From assembly GCF_018381315.1 (NCBI RefSeq), contig NZ_JAGZSD010000004.1, positions 186,001 through 250,000 of the forward strand: a stretch of 64,000 nucleotides of DNA, given 5' to 3'. Under the pieces are notes generated by a model, which searched no databases, was not told the DNA's origin, and saw only the letters and a program-made list of their open reading frames with translations. This DNA comes from Anaerostipes sp. Its GTDB lineage: Bacteria; Bacillota; Clostridia; Lachnospirales; Lachnospiraceae. Each line of letters begins with the position of its first letter. Within the stretch, counting starts at the first letter, position 1. The position numbers and the translations under genes are program-made. Shown in pieces: positions 39,717-49,269 of this stretch.

Positions 39717-42215
39717 CTACTTTTCTTTTACAGAAAAGAAAGAATCTACACGGTGTTTATAATCCAGAAGGGAATTATACTGCAGATACTGGTAATTCGT
39801 CAGCCATTTATCCTTATCTTCCTCATTCTGAGTCGCTACATTTTTTCCGTCCTTTGTCACATATCCGTTGGCATTGATGGCCGGGATCTGTTTCTGAAGT
39901 TCCTCCAAATACTGGTTATACGGAGTAAGCTTTAAGTTTGTCTGCTGAAGCATCAGTGTGGACAGGTAGTTGGCACTTGTGAGGTTTACATTGTTCTGCT
40001 CCTTGATATCATAGTTTGCCCAGATGACAAACGGAACCGTAAACTTCTTCTGCATTTCTTTAATGTCCAGGCTGTTTAAGTCCTTCCCGTAAAGCAGTTC
40101 ATAGAACTCATCTTCCAGCTTTGGCTGATGATCTCCGAACATAACGACGATTGTCGGCTCCTTCTGGGTCTTAAAGTAGTCAATCAGTTTCTTGAAAGCC
40201 CGGTCAGATTCATGGATCAGAGACAGATAGCGCTCGGCTGTTTCCGTCTTTTTCTCATCCTTAATGGTAATCTGCTGTTTGAAATTGTCATCCGGAATCA
40301 GGTATCCTCCATGATTCTGGATGGTTACATTGAACATAAACAGTGGATTGTCTGCTTTCTTTTTCTCAAAGGTTTCTATGATCTTGTCATAGTCAGACTC
40401 ATCACTGACCCATCCTCTGATTCTTTTCACTTTGGACTCATCCAGAGATGTCTCATCCATGAAATTATCAAATCCCAGAAGCGGATACACACTCTGTCTG
40501 TTCCATGCATTCGGTTTGTAAGGATGGAAGGCTGTAGTCTCATATCCCTGCTGTTTCAGCTGAGAGGCAAGACTCGGCACCTGATGCTTAACAAACTGAG
40601 TATAAGCATTTCCGTTCAGAGGAAGAGAGGACACTGAATTTCCGGTCAGGAATTCATATTCAGAGTTGCTTGTTCCTCCCCCGAACACAGATACCAGCAT
40701 ATTTCCCTTGATTGTATTTTCTTTCATAGAATTGATATACGGCATCACTTCTTTGTTTGTTTTAATTTTATTGACCACATTCAGGTCAGAAAAGGTCTCA
40801 TTCATGATAACAACCACATTCGGTTTCTGTTTCAGCGACTTGTTCTGTCCCGTGGTCACAGTATAGTTCTTGGCAATATCTTTTACCTTATCTACGCTGT
40901 ATCCTTCCGGTTCTGTTCCCAGCAGATACTGGACATTCAGAAGGAAACTTAAGACAAATCCATTCCGCTTATAACCCTTTTTCTGATTAAAGAACTCTAC
41001 CTTTACATTCTTTGATTCCAGAAAGTTTACCCGTGTACAGAGGAAACTCTGTCCCACTGTAATTGCTGCCACAACCACCAGTGCCACCAGACGCTGTTTC
41101 CATCGGAATGCCTTTATGGTATCCAGCTTCCATGCAATGATGCACAGTGCCAGACAGATAATCGTTGCAACAATGGCTGCTTTATTATAGGACAGTGTGT
41201 AATGGTCTGCCACGTCCATAGCTGTACCAAGCGCCCAGATATCAGCCGGTGTAATCGGCGTTCCGCGGAACTGCATAACAAAGTAGTTACCAATGGCACA
41301 TCCGTATAATAACAAGTCACCTACAATAATTGCATACTTGGTGCGGTTAAAGATCAGCAGCAGGATTCCGAAAACGATGTAGAACCAAACCACATTCAGG
41401 GCATAAGAGAAAATTCCCATGACACTGATTGGATTATAGAAAACTTTTTCTACCATATAAAATGCCAGCCACGGATTGATGATAAACAGTGCCCATGACA
41501 GCCATTTATTCCATTTTTCCGGAATATTCAGCTGAATCAGAAGCAGCACAACCAATCCCAGTGCAATGGCAATCGTCAGTCCGATGGCCCACATATCGAC
41601 CTGTGTTGTCATAACTCTGGCACAAAGCCTGACCTCAGTTTTCTTCCCGTTTTTTACAAGAGGCTGGAACACGGATCCCATATCCTTTGAAATGTAAATG
41701 TACAGCGGATCCTTTTTCTTGATCCCGATACCTTTGATCTCGTAAGTATAAGTCTCGCCCTTTTTCAATTCCTGATTGACAATCACCTTGTACCACCGGT
41801 CATCGTGCAGTTCCCTGCGGCGCATGGTTGCTTTGATCTCAGTCTTTCCGTCTACCTCTTCTATCGTCGGGGTGATATGGAATACAACATTTCCTTTGGA
41901 GTCTTTGATTTTAAGGTCAATGCTTCCCGGTCTTGCATCTCCGTAATTTCTTCCCACACGGAAATCCAGCCGCTCTGCAGTACTGAAGTTGGCCTTAAAC
42001 TCCTGTTTCACTGTATCTCCGTCTGCAATGGCGATTTTCTCCATGCCGCTCTCCGGCACACCCTTCGCCACGCGCTCTGCAAACTGATCTTTATTCTTGA
42101 TGCATAAAACACAGAATAAGATCAGGCACGCAATAATAAAGTATTTCCCAAACTTATGAATAAAGTTATGGATTTTTCCCATTTTGTCTTTAAAACCATT
42201 TGTTTTACTGTTCAT
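39717..42215 (-). CDS. LTA synthase-family sulfatase, long form with N-terminal extracellular domain
   Basis: 832 aa. After one membrane segment (about 27-44) comes a 150-residue beta-rich region outside the cell, then several membrane segments (about 205-415), then the alkaline-phosphatase-like catalytic domain (about 470-800). Catalytic marks: VVVIMNETFSDLNVV, with the Thr nucleophile, GGGTSNSEYEFLTG, QNHGG, and MFGDHQPKLEDE, whose Asp-His bind manganese. The family transfers glycerol-phosphate or related groups onto cell-surface polymers. The extra domain is not part of classical LtaS (about 650 aa). It follows pheA in the same direction by 68 bp. Confidence 0.85.
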   Translation of the reverse strand: MNSKTNGFKDKMGKIHNFIHKFGKYFIIACLILFCVLCIKNKDQFAERVAKGVPESGMEKIAIADGDTVKQEFKANFSTAERLDFRVGRNYGDARPGSIDLKIKDSKGNVVFHITPTIEEVDGKTEIKATMRRRELHDDRWYKVIVNQELKKGETYTYEIKGIGIKKKDPLYIYISKDMGSVFQPLVKNGKKTEVRLCARVMTTQVDMWAIGLTIAIALGLVVLLLIQLNIPEKWNKWLSWALFIINPWLAFYMVEKVFYNPISVMGIFSYALNVVWFYIVFGILLLIFNRTKYAIIVGDLLLYGCAIGNYFVMQFRGTPITPADIWALGTAMDVADHYTLSYNKAAIVATIICLALCIIAWKLDTIKAFRWKQRLVALVVVAAITVGQSFLCTRVNFLESKNVKVEFFNQKKGYKRNGFVLSFLLNVQYLLGTEPEGYSVDKVKDIAKNYTVTTGQNKSLKQKPNVVVIMNETFSDLNVVNKIKTNKEVMPYINSMKENTIKGNMLVSVFGGGTSNSEYEFLTGNSVSSLPLNGNAYTQFVKHQVPSLASQLKQQGYETTAFHPYKPNAWNRQSVYPLLGFDNFMDETSLDESKVKRIRGWVSDESDYDKIIETFEKKKADNPLFMFNVTIQNHGGYLIPDDNFKQQITIKDEKKTETAERYLSLIHESDRAFKKLIDYFKTQKEPTIVVMFGDHQPKLEDEFYELLYGKDLNSLDIKEMQKKFTVPFVIWANYDIKEQNNVNLTSANYLSTLMLQQTNLKLTPYNQYLEELQKQIPAINANGYVTKDGKNVATQNEEDKDKWLTNYQYLQYNSLLDYKHRVDSFFSVKEK

Positions 42216-42283
42216 GATTAATTCCCACCTAATTTGTATTTTTTAATGATAAGTTTATCATCCTGTCCCTCTTAAAATAACCT

Positions 42284-43414
42284 CTAAAAATTCCCAAGAA
42301 TTTTAAAATCTTTGACCTCTGCCCGTATACCGGTCAAAGCATTGCGGATGCCCGGCTCGTTCAAATTGCCGGCTACATCGATGTAAAAGCCATATTCCCA
42401 CTGTCTGTTGGGAAGCGGTCTGGACTCAATGTTTGTCATGCTGACATCATTAAACATAAAATGGGCCAGAATATTGTAAAGAGATCCTGTCTCGTGAGGC
42501 AGTGAAAAGCTGATGCTTACTTTCCTTGCATCTTTCCTGTACTGTTTTTTCTTGGACATAACAACAAAACGCGTACAGTTATTTCCCTCGAAATTCACCT
42601 TTTGTTTTAACACTTCCAGTCCGTAGAGCTTTGCAGCCCGTTCACTGGAAATCGCAACCTTTGTCCGGTCGTTGTCATCCGCAACTTTTTTGGCTCCCAC
42701 AGCCGTATTACGGATGCGCACCTGGTCCCATTTTGTCTCATCCAGGAATTTTTTGCACTGCATCAGTCCCTGTGGGTGAGAGTACACTTTTGTCACTTTG
42801 GACAGATCCGTTCCTCTGATACCCACAAGTGCATGGTTGCATTCCACAGTTTCCTCTCCGACCACACATACGTCATGATTTAAAAGAAGATCATAGATGC
42901 CGCTCACTGTTCCTGCGGAAGTATTCTCGATCGGGAGGATTCCGTAATCCGCTTTCCCCTCATCCACTGCAATTACTACATCTTTAAATTCCTCTGCCGT
43001 AAAGTGGCTGATATTTTCTCCGAAAAACTGAACCATAGCCTGTTCCTGATACGCCCCCGGAATCCCCTGGTATACAACCTTTGTGTCACTGTTAATTTCC
43101 AGCCGGTCCACCTGTTTAAACTTTTTGCGCACATAACTGTCTTCCTCTGACAAAAGGCTGTACTGGTAGCGGCGGCCGATGGACATGAGCTGCAGAAACA
43201 GTTCCTCCGTTCCCTTTTTCAAGAAATCCTGGTCAACTTTTTGAGTCAGAGCTTCGATTTTCTGCTGTTCCCGCTCCCTGTCATAGATGGGTTTCCCTGT
43301 TCCCTTTTTATATTCAGCAACTTCTTTGGAACAGTGCATCCGTTCTTCGAACAGCCGGACAATCTGCTGGTCGATCTGGTCAATGTCCTTCCTTATATCA
43401 ACTAAATCTCTCAT
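42284..43414 (-). CDS. pheA: Bifunctional chorismate mutase / prephenate dehydratase
   Basis: 376 aa P-protein making phenylpyruvate from chorismate. The AroQ mutase domain (1-90) starts DLVDIRKDIDQIDQQIVRLF. The dehydratase domain (about 108-285) has VVYQGIPGAYQEQAM, LPIENTSAGTVSGIYDLL and the TRF motif NNCTRFVVMSKK. The C-terminal ACT domain (about 295-376) has GSLYNILAHFMFNDVSMTNI and the ESRP motif that binds phenylalanine for feedback inhibition. It is 1 bp after folBK, joining the folate operon. Confidence 0.95.
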   Translation of the reverse strand: MRDLVDIRKDIDQIDQQIVRLFEERMHCSKEVAEYKKGTGKPIYDREREQQKIEALTQKVDQDFLKKGTEELFLQLMSIGRRYQYSLLSEEDSYVRKKFKQVDRLEINSDTKVVYQGIPGAYQEQAMVQFFGENISHFTAEEFKDVVIAVDEGKADYGILPIENTSAGTVSGIYDLLLNHDVCVVGEETVECNHALVGIRGTDLSKVTKVYSHPQGLMQCKKFLDETKWDQVRIRNTAVGAKKVADDNDRTKVAISSERAAKLYGLEVLKQKVNFEGNNCTRFVVMSKKKQYRKDARKVSISFSLPHETGSLYNILAHFMFNDVSMTNIESRPLPNRQWEYGFYIDVAGNLNEPGIRNALTGIRAEVKDFKILGNF

Positions 43415-43415
43415 A

Positions 43416-44240
43416 TTAACTTTCCTTCTCCTCTAATGCTTCTTTTAGTTCCAGAATCGTCCGGTTCAGCACCGGATGTCTCACATGCGGCGCGATCTGT
43501 GCAAGCGGTTCCAGCACAAACTGCCGCTTTGGAATTTCTATGTGTGGAATCTTAAGATGCTGTTCATTGAGAATCAGATCTTCATACAGAAGAATATCCA
43601 GATCTAATGTTCTTGGCCCCCAATGTACGGTCCGTTCCCTGCCGGCCCTGCTTTCCAGTCCCTGCAGAAATTCCAGCAGCTCTGCCGGGCTCTTTAATGT
43701 ATCAATTCCAATACAGCCATTAATGAAAGGATCCTGGTCAACATTTCCGTAAGGCTCTGTCTCCAGCAGACTGGATACACACATCACACGGGTGTCATCC
43801 TCATGATCTACCTGCTTCACAGCCTGCTTGATGTATTCTGCGCGGTCTCCCATGTTGGATCCCACACCGATATAAGCTCTGCTCCATTTTCTCTTAATCT
43901 TTACGGCAACACTCTGAATAGGAAGTCCTATGGGAGCCCAGGGCTTTTTGACCTCCACCTCAACTTCCTTTATGAGGTCATATTTTATGAGAAGCCGTTC
44001 TGCAATGGTTTCCGCTGCCCGTTCGATCAGATCGAATGTGTTTCCTTCCATAATATCCCGTATCCGGTGGCACACATCACCATAGTTGACAGAATCTTCG
44101 ATCTTGTCACTGGCTCCGGCTCTTTTTGTATCTGTATAAAGCACTGCAGACACAAGGAACTTCTGTCCCAATACTTTTTCTTCCTTATATACTCCGTGAT
44201 TGCTGTAAATCTCCAGCTCTTTGATTATTATCTGATCCAT
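43416..44240 (-). CDS. folBK: Fused dihydroneopterin aldolase / HPPK
   Basis: 274 aa fusion. The FolB part (1-118) has IIIKELEIYSNHGVYKEEK and ends in the tunnel-forming VEVEVKKPWAPIGLPI. The FolK part (about 122-274) has AYIGVGSNMGDR and GPRTLDLDILLYED, which binds two Mg2+ and ATP. It carries out two successive folate steps. The start is set 9 nt after AAAGGAG; a longer frame starting at a rare codon is not supported. It follows folP by 14 bp. Confidence 0.95.
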   Translation of the reverse strand: MDQIIIKELEIYSNHGVYKEEKVLGQKFLVSAVLYTDTKRAGASDKIEDSVNYGDVCHRIRDIMEGNTFDLIERAAETIAERLLIKYDLIKEVEVEVKKPWAPIGLPIQSVAVKIKRKWSRAYIGVGSNMGDRAEYIKQAVKQVDHEDDTRVMCVSSLLETEPYGNVDQDPFINGCIGIDTLKSPAELLEFLQGLESRAGRERTVHWGPRTLDLDILLYEDLILNEQHLKIPHIEIPKRQFVLEPLAQIAPHVRHPVLNRTILELKEALEEKES

Positions 44241-44254
44241 AATTCCATGCTCCT

Positions 44255-45061
44255 TTAACAGCGGCATATTGCCTCAATCATAGAGAGGGCACGCCTGTTT
44301 TCCCGGACATCATGAACCCGGAACATCCGGCATCCTTTCATATATCCGCTCACTGTAGTTGCCAAAGTGCCCTCTGTGCGTTCATCAGCCGGCAGATTCA
44401 GCGTAAGCCCGATCATGGACTTTCTGGATGTTCCCAGCAGAACCGGCACCCTGAAATCCTGCAGAAGTTCCAGATGATTCATCAGAATCAGATTCTGTTC
44501 CAAAGTTTTAGCGAAACCGATTCCCGGATCCAAAAGAATCTTCTCCCTGTCCATCCCGGCGTCTTCTGCAAGTGCCATAGTTTCTTTCAGATCTTCCATC
44601 ACATCACTTAGATAGTCATTATAGTCTGTATTTTTCCGGTTATGCATCAGACAGGCCGGAATTCCTGTCTTTGCAAGCAGAGGTGCCATGCTGCCGTCCC
44701 ATTTCAGCCCCCATATATCATTAATCATATCAGCCCCGGCCTGAATGCCTGCCTCTGCCACCTGGGATTTATAAGTGTCCAGAGAAATGACAGGATCAAA
44801 TTCTTTCCTGACGGCTTCGATTACCGGCGCTGTCCTTTCGATCTCTTCTTCCTCTGTAATTTTTTCATGCCCCGGGCGGGTGGACTCACCCCCTATGTCA
44901 ATGATATCCGCACCTTCACTGAGCATAAGTTCCGCATGCTTTAAAGCCTGGTCCATCTGGTTATACTTACCCCCGTCAGAAAAGGAATCAGGGGTCACAT
45001 TGAGTATTCCCATAATATATCCTTGATGTTCCATCTCAAATTGTTTCGTTCCTATCTTCAT
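44255..45061 (-). CDS. folP: Dihydropteroate synthase
   Basis: 268 aa TIM barrel joining the pterin pyrophosphate to p-aminobenzoate, the sulfonamide target. Signatures: GILNVTPDSFSDGGKY and DIIDIGGESTRPGHE. The barrel ends with FRVHDVRENRRAL, as usual. It follows the HD-domain gene by 9 bp. Confidence 0.96.
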   Translation of the reverse strand: MKIGTKQFEMEHQGYIMGILNVTPDSFSDGGKYNQMDQALKHAELMLSEGADIIDIGGESTRPGHEKITEEEEIERTAPVIEAVRKEFDPVISLDTYKSQVAEAGIQAGADMINDIWGLKWDGSMAPLLAKTGIPACLMHNRKNTDYNDYLSDVMEDLKETMALAEDAGMDREKILLDPGIGFAKTLEQNLILMNHLELLQDFRVPVLLGTSRKSMIGLTLNLPADERTEGTLATTVSGYMKGCRMFRVHDVRENRRALSMIEAICRC

Positions 45062-45070
45062 GTCAAACTC

Positions 45071-45544
45071 CTAATACCGGTATCTGTTATTCTTCTTTTC
45101 TTCCGGCCAGTAGCACTCTTTTCTGGCCTTACAGTTTCTGCAGTCTCTGGAAAGCTTATCTGCCCTGTAAAAAAGACAGGAAAGTCTGCCACTGTCCGGT
45201 CTTCTGTGAGATTCTAAAAGAGAAAGAATCATTTCCCTCTCGGCTGTCCTATAAGGGGATTCCAAAAGAATCTTTGATGCAATCAGCAGTCCTGCTTCCT
45301 CATGGGGAATTCCTTCTGTATACTGCTTCCCTCTCCCAATATCATGCAGAAAGCCAGCCGCATAGATTACATCTTTCGGCACATCCAGCTGCTGCTCCAA
45401 TACAAAAATATAGGCGATTCTGGATACCGCAAGAAAATGCTCCGTATCATGAAGACAAAAGATCCGGCCTTTTTCTGAATCCTGAATCTCACGGTATGCT
45501 TTTTGATATTCTGTGTGATTGATAATATAAGAAAGCCGCTCCAA
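45071..45544 (-). CDS. HD-domain phosphohydrolase in the folate operon
   Basis: 157 aa. The HD metal site is complete: HDTEHFLAVSRIAYI (first His), GFLHDIGRGKQY (HD pair) and PHEEAGLLIASKIL (third His), then a later Asp near 128. A C-terminal tail adds C-X2-C-X5-C (CRNCKARKEC), which could hold a metal. It lies between folC and folP with gaps of 4-9 bp. Most HD proteins hydrolyse phosphates; in this place it may act on a pterin phosphate, for example dihydroneopterin triphosphate, a step for which no gene is seen here. That is inference. Confidence 0.8.
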   Translation of the reverse strand: MERLSYIINHTEYQKAYREIQDSEKGRIFCLHDTEHFLAVSRIAYIFVLEQQLDVPKDVIYAAGFLHDIGRGKQYTEGIPHEEAGLLIASKILLESPYRTAEREMILSLLESHRRPDSGRLSCLFYRADKLSRDCRNCKARKECYWPEEKKNNRYRY

Positions 45545-45548
45545 CGAT

Positions 45549-46826
45549 TCACCCTCTCAGTTCCTTTAAAAATGACAATGTCCCGAATACAACGATGACT
45601 TCATCCTGCCCGCAGCCATCCCTGATCTTTGGATAACAGTCCCCAAGCCTTCCGCATTCCGTCACGTTGCGGTAATAGGGGCGGGCTGCCAAAGCCAGCT
45701 CTTTGGCAGGCAGGGCCCGGTCACTTTCAGGCGTTACGGTGTAGATCTCATCTGACATCGGAGACATGATCTTAAGCATCTGCGGATAATCCTTATCCGA
45801 CAATACTCCCATTATATAGATTATTTTTTTATTTGTAAAATTCTTTTGAAGAAATTGTAAAAGCCTTTCTGCACCATCCGGATTATGTGCCCCATCACAA
45901 AAAACCGCAGGAACCGCTGAAATACGCTGTAATCTTCCATCCCATGCCGCGTTTTTAAACCCTTCTCTTATGGAATCCTGCAGAAAAAGATAAGATTTTT
46001 TTAAGATTTGAAGCGCCTCCAGAGCGGTCACTGCATTGTAAATCTGATGCCTCCCCAGCAGTCTGATTTCCATATTGCGGTACTCTGTCCCATCGGAGCA
46101 TGTATAGGAAAACTCAGCTCCTTTGAGAGACTCTGACAGAATTGTCAGACGGCTTGGATCAACAAAGGTAAGAGGTGCGTTCATCTGCTCCGCTTTTTCT
46201 GTGATGACTTCATTCGCCTCCTCGGCGTTATAATAGGATACACAAGGGCATCCCTTTTTCATAATTCCTGCTTTCTCTCCGGCGATTTCTCTCAGAGTGT
46301 TGCCCAGGTATTGGGTATGGTCAAATCCAATAGAGGCAATCATCGTACAGAGCGGTTCTGTAATCACGTTGGTTGCATCCAGACGGCCTCCAAGTCCTGT
46401 CTCCAAAAGCACCACATCCACTTTTTTATCGAGAAAATAAAGAAAGGAGAGGGCAGTCTCCATCTCAAAGACTGTGGGATGTTCTTTTTGATCCCTGACC
46501 ATTTCCTTCGAAACTTTTTTTATTTTCTCCATATAAAAGCACAGATCATCTTTCGAAATGATCTGGTCATTAATGCGGAATCTTTCTTCATAGCAGAAAG
46601 AAGCAGGAGAGACATATCGTCCTGCTTCATAACCCTGCTCTTTGAATACTGACGAAAGAAACGCCAGAGTGGAACCTTTTCCGTTGGTGCCTGCAATGTG
46701 GACGATCTTAAGCTGGTCCTGCGGATTGCCAAGGCGCTTTAACAGCTCTCTTATATTGTCCAGCCCTAAAACACTTCCAAACTTATTTGCCTGTCCGATA
46801 AATTCCATTGTCTCCTGATAGTTCAT
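45549..46826 (-). CDS. folC: Folylpolyglutamate synthase / dihydrofolate synthase
   Basis: 425 aa Mur-ligase-type enzyme adding glutamate to dihydropteroate or folates. ATP loop HIAGTNGKGSTLAFL near 44, ETGLGGRLDATNVI near 140, and DGAHNPDGAERL near 310 are intact. The start has GGAGGG 9 nt upstream; an upstream frame of Arg-rich codons is unlikely. It follows lon by 31 bp. Confidence 0.95.
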   Translation of the reverse strand: MNYQETMEFIGQANKFGSVLGLDNIRELLKRLGNPQDQLKIVHIAGTNGKGSTLAFLSSVFKEQGYEAGRYVSPASFCYEERFRINDQIISKDDLCFYMEKIKKVSKEMVRDQKEHPTVFEMETALSFLYFLDKKVDVVLLETGLGGRLDATNVITEPLCTMIASIGFDHTQYLGNTLREIAGEKAGIMKKGCPCVSYYNAEEANEVITEKAEQMNAPLTFVDPSRLTILSESLKGAEFSYTCSDGTEYRNMEIRLLGRHQIYNAVTALEALQILKKSYLFLQDSIREGFKNAAWDGRLQRISAVPAVFCDGAHNPDGAERLLQFLQKNFTNKKIIYIMGVLSDKDYPQMLKIMSPMSDEIYTVTPESDRALPAKELALAARPYYRNVTECGRLGDCYPKIRDGCGQDEVIVVFGTLSFLKELRG

Positions 46827-46857
46827 TAAGGTTTCCCTCCTGCGTCTCATCTGTTGT

Positions 46858-49167
46858 CTATTCAGATAGAAGAGCCTCTTTTATGACATCCTCAATCTTT
46901 TTCACATAAACGATTTCTATATTCTCTGTGATTTCTGTATCAAACTCTCTGACATCCTTTTCGTTGGCCTTCGGCACCAGAACTTTTGTCATGCCTGCCC
47001 GTTTTGCTGCCAGCATTTTTTCTTTCAGCCCTCCAATAGCCAGTACCTGTCCTCTGATCGTTACTTCCCCGGTCATGGCTACGGTTCCTCTGACCTTTCT
47101 TCCTGTAATCGCTGAGAGCAGCGCAACTGTCATTGTAATTCCGGCAGACGGACCATCCTTCGGAACTGCCCCTTCCGGGATATGGATGTGGATATCATGA
47201 GTATCAAAAAAATCATCCTTGATCTTATATTTGCCGCTTTTGCTCCGGATATAACTCACCGCAGCCTGTGCAGACTCTTTCATCACATCACCCAGAGAAC
47301 CCGTGACAATGAACTTCCCTTTTCCGGGCATAGTATTCACTTCCACATTGAGCATAACCCCTCCGACGCTGGTCCATGCCAGACCGTGGACAATGCCGGT
47401 CTCATCCTTCAGGCTTTCTTTCTCCAGTTCATACGGTGCATTGCCAAGATAATCCCTGACTGCTTTTTTGGTCACCGTCACCTTTTTCTTTTTGCCCTGA
47501 TAGATATCCTTTGTAACCTTGCGGGACACATTGCCGATAGCCCTCTCAAGGCTCCTGACTCCTGCTTCTCTTGTATAGCTGTCTATCAGCAGTTTAAGCG
47601 CATCATCTTTCCAGACAATCTCTTTCGGGGTCAGTCCATTGGCTTCCATCTGCTTTTTCACCAAATAGTTCTTTGCGATATGAAATTTTTCATTCTCAGA
47701 GTAGCTGGAAACTTCAATGATCTCCATCCTGTCTAAGAGCGGTCTCGGAATCGTTGACAAATCGTTGGCTGTAGCAATAAAAAGTACATCACTCAAATCC
47801 AAAGGAACTTCCAGGTAATGGTCACGGAAATGCTCGTTCTGCTCTCCGTCTAATACTTCCAGCAGTGCAGAAGCCGTATCCCCTCTCTGGTCCTTCCCTA
47901 CTTTATCCACCTCATCCAAAAGCATGAGAGGGTTGCGGACCTTAGCCTGCCGGACAGCCGCCACGATTCTTCCCGGCATGGCCCCTACATAAGTCTTTCG
48001 GTGTCCTCTGATCTCAGACTCATCCCGGACACCTCCCAGGGACAGCCGCACATACTCTTTATGGGTGGCCCTTGCAATAGATCTTGCAATGGAAGTTTTT
48101 CCGGTTCCCGGAGGTCCGACAAGGCACAGGATCGCTGCATCTTTCTTTTGGCTCATAGCCCTGGCTGCCAGGTATTCCAGCACACGTTCTTTTACCTTTT
48201 TAAGTCCGTAGTGGTCTTCTTCCAGAATGCTTTCTGCTTCTTCCAGGTCCATAGAGTCTTCTGAAACCTTCTCCCACGGGATATCCAGCATAATCTCAAT
48301 ATAAGTCCTCAGCACAGCACTCTCTGCCGCACTGTTTCCCATAGCCTGGAAACGTGAGATCTCCTTCTTAATCTTATCCTTTACTTCATCGCTTGCTTCC
48401 ATCTCAGAAAGCTGGCGCAGAAATTCATCTGCTTCATCTGCTATGTTCGTCTCTCCCAGCTCTTCCCGGATTACCTTAAGCTGTTCTCTGAGCATATACT
48501 CCCGCTGGTTGTCATCAATACTTTCCTTCACCTTTTCCTGAATATCCAATCTCAGGTAAGCAAGCCTCAATTCCTGTTCCAGCATGACCAGCATCAGGCT
48601 GCATCTCTCTTTGAGATCCATCTCCTCCAAAAGTTTCTGCTTGTTCTGCAGAGAAAACGGCAGATGGGTCGCCAGGTGGTCTACAAATACTTCCAAATCT
48701 GTCTGCATCAAAATATAGCTGTATACATTAGGATCCATCTGGTTCCACACTCCTGTATACTTTTCAAAGCTTTCTTTCAGTGCGCGGAATACCGCTTCTT
48801 TTTCGTCCTCATCAAATGCCTGCTGTTCTGTATGCTGATAGGCAGCCTCTACCCGGAATATTGGTTCTTCTTCACAAATCTCCGTGATCTCCGCACGGAA
48901 CATCCCCTCTGCAAAAACTCTTATAATATTCTGCGGCAGCTTTACTACCTGGCGGATCTTCGCCAGCGTACCAACCTGATACAGATCATAAGATTTCGGG
49001 TCTTCCATAGACGGATCAATCTGATTGTTCAGGAAAATCATCTGATCGTTCTGCATGGCTTCCTCAATCGCACGGACTGATTTGCTCCGTGAAACGTCAA
49101 AATGAATCACCGAATTCGGATATATGTATTTGCCTCTCAGCGCGAGCATCGGTAATACTTTTTTCAT
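46858..49167 (-). CDS. lon: ATP-dependent protease Lon
   Basis: 769 aa. The substrate-binding N domain (1-200) starts PMLALRGKYIYPNSVIHFDV. The AAA+ module has Walker A GPPGTGKTS near 348 and Walker B LMLLDEVDK. The protease domain has the catalytic Ser in PKDGPSAGITM and Lys in GGLKEKMLAAKRA. It degrades misfolded and regulatory proteins in the cytosol. It is downstream of clpX with a terminator in between. Confidence 0.96.
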   Translation of the reverse strand: MKKVLPMLALRGKYIYPNSVIHFDVSRSKSVRAIEEAMQNDQMIFLNNQIDPSMEDPKSYDLYQVGTLAKIRQVVKLPQNIIRVFAEGMFRAEITEICEEEPIFRVEAAYQHTEQQAFDEDEKEAVFRALKESFEKYTGVWNQMDPNVYSYILMQTDLEVFVDHLATHLPFSLQNKQKLLEEMDLKERCSLMLVMLEQELRLAYLRLDIQEKVKESIDDNQREYMLREQLKVIREELGETNIADEADEFLRQLSEMEASDEVKDKIKKEISRFQAMGNSAAESAVLRTYIEIMLDIPWEKVSEDSMDLEEAESILEEDHYGLKKVKERVLEYLAARAMSQKKDAAILCLVGPPGTGKTSIARSIARATHKEYVRLSLGGVRDESEIRGHRKTYVGAMPGRIVAAVRQAKVRNPLMLLDEVDKVGKDQRGDTASALLEVLDGEQNEHFRDHYLEVPLDLSDVLFIATANDLSTIPRPLLDRMEIIEVSSYSENEKFHIAKNYLVKKQMEANGLTPKEIVWKDDALKLLIDSYTREAGVRSLERAIGNVSRKVTKDIYQGKKKKVTVTKKAVRDYLGNAPYELEKESLKDETGIVHGLAWTSVGGVMLNVEVNTMPGKGKFIVTGSLGDVMKESAQAAVSYIRSKSGKYKIKDDFFDTHDIHIHIPEGAVPKDGPSAGITMTVALLSAITGRKVRGTVAMTGEVTIRGQVLAIGGLKEKMLAAKRAGMTKVLVPKANEKDVREFDTEITENIEIVYVKKIEDVIKEALLSE

Positions 49168-49203
49168 CTGCTTCTCCTTCGTTGATAATATAGTGATTTA
49201 TGC

Positions 49204-49252
49204 CAAAAAAACTGCCTCAATAGCAAGAAATTCTTGTATTAAAGCAGTTTTT
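49204..49252 (-). terminator. Terminator between clpX and lon
   Basis: Minus-strand stem AAAACTGC / GCAGTTTT closing CAAGAA/TTCTTG, followed by TTTTTTT. It ends the tig-clpP-clpX transcript, at least in part. Confidence 0.82.
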
Positions 49253-49269
49253 GACTTTGGGTCGAATAA

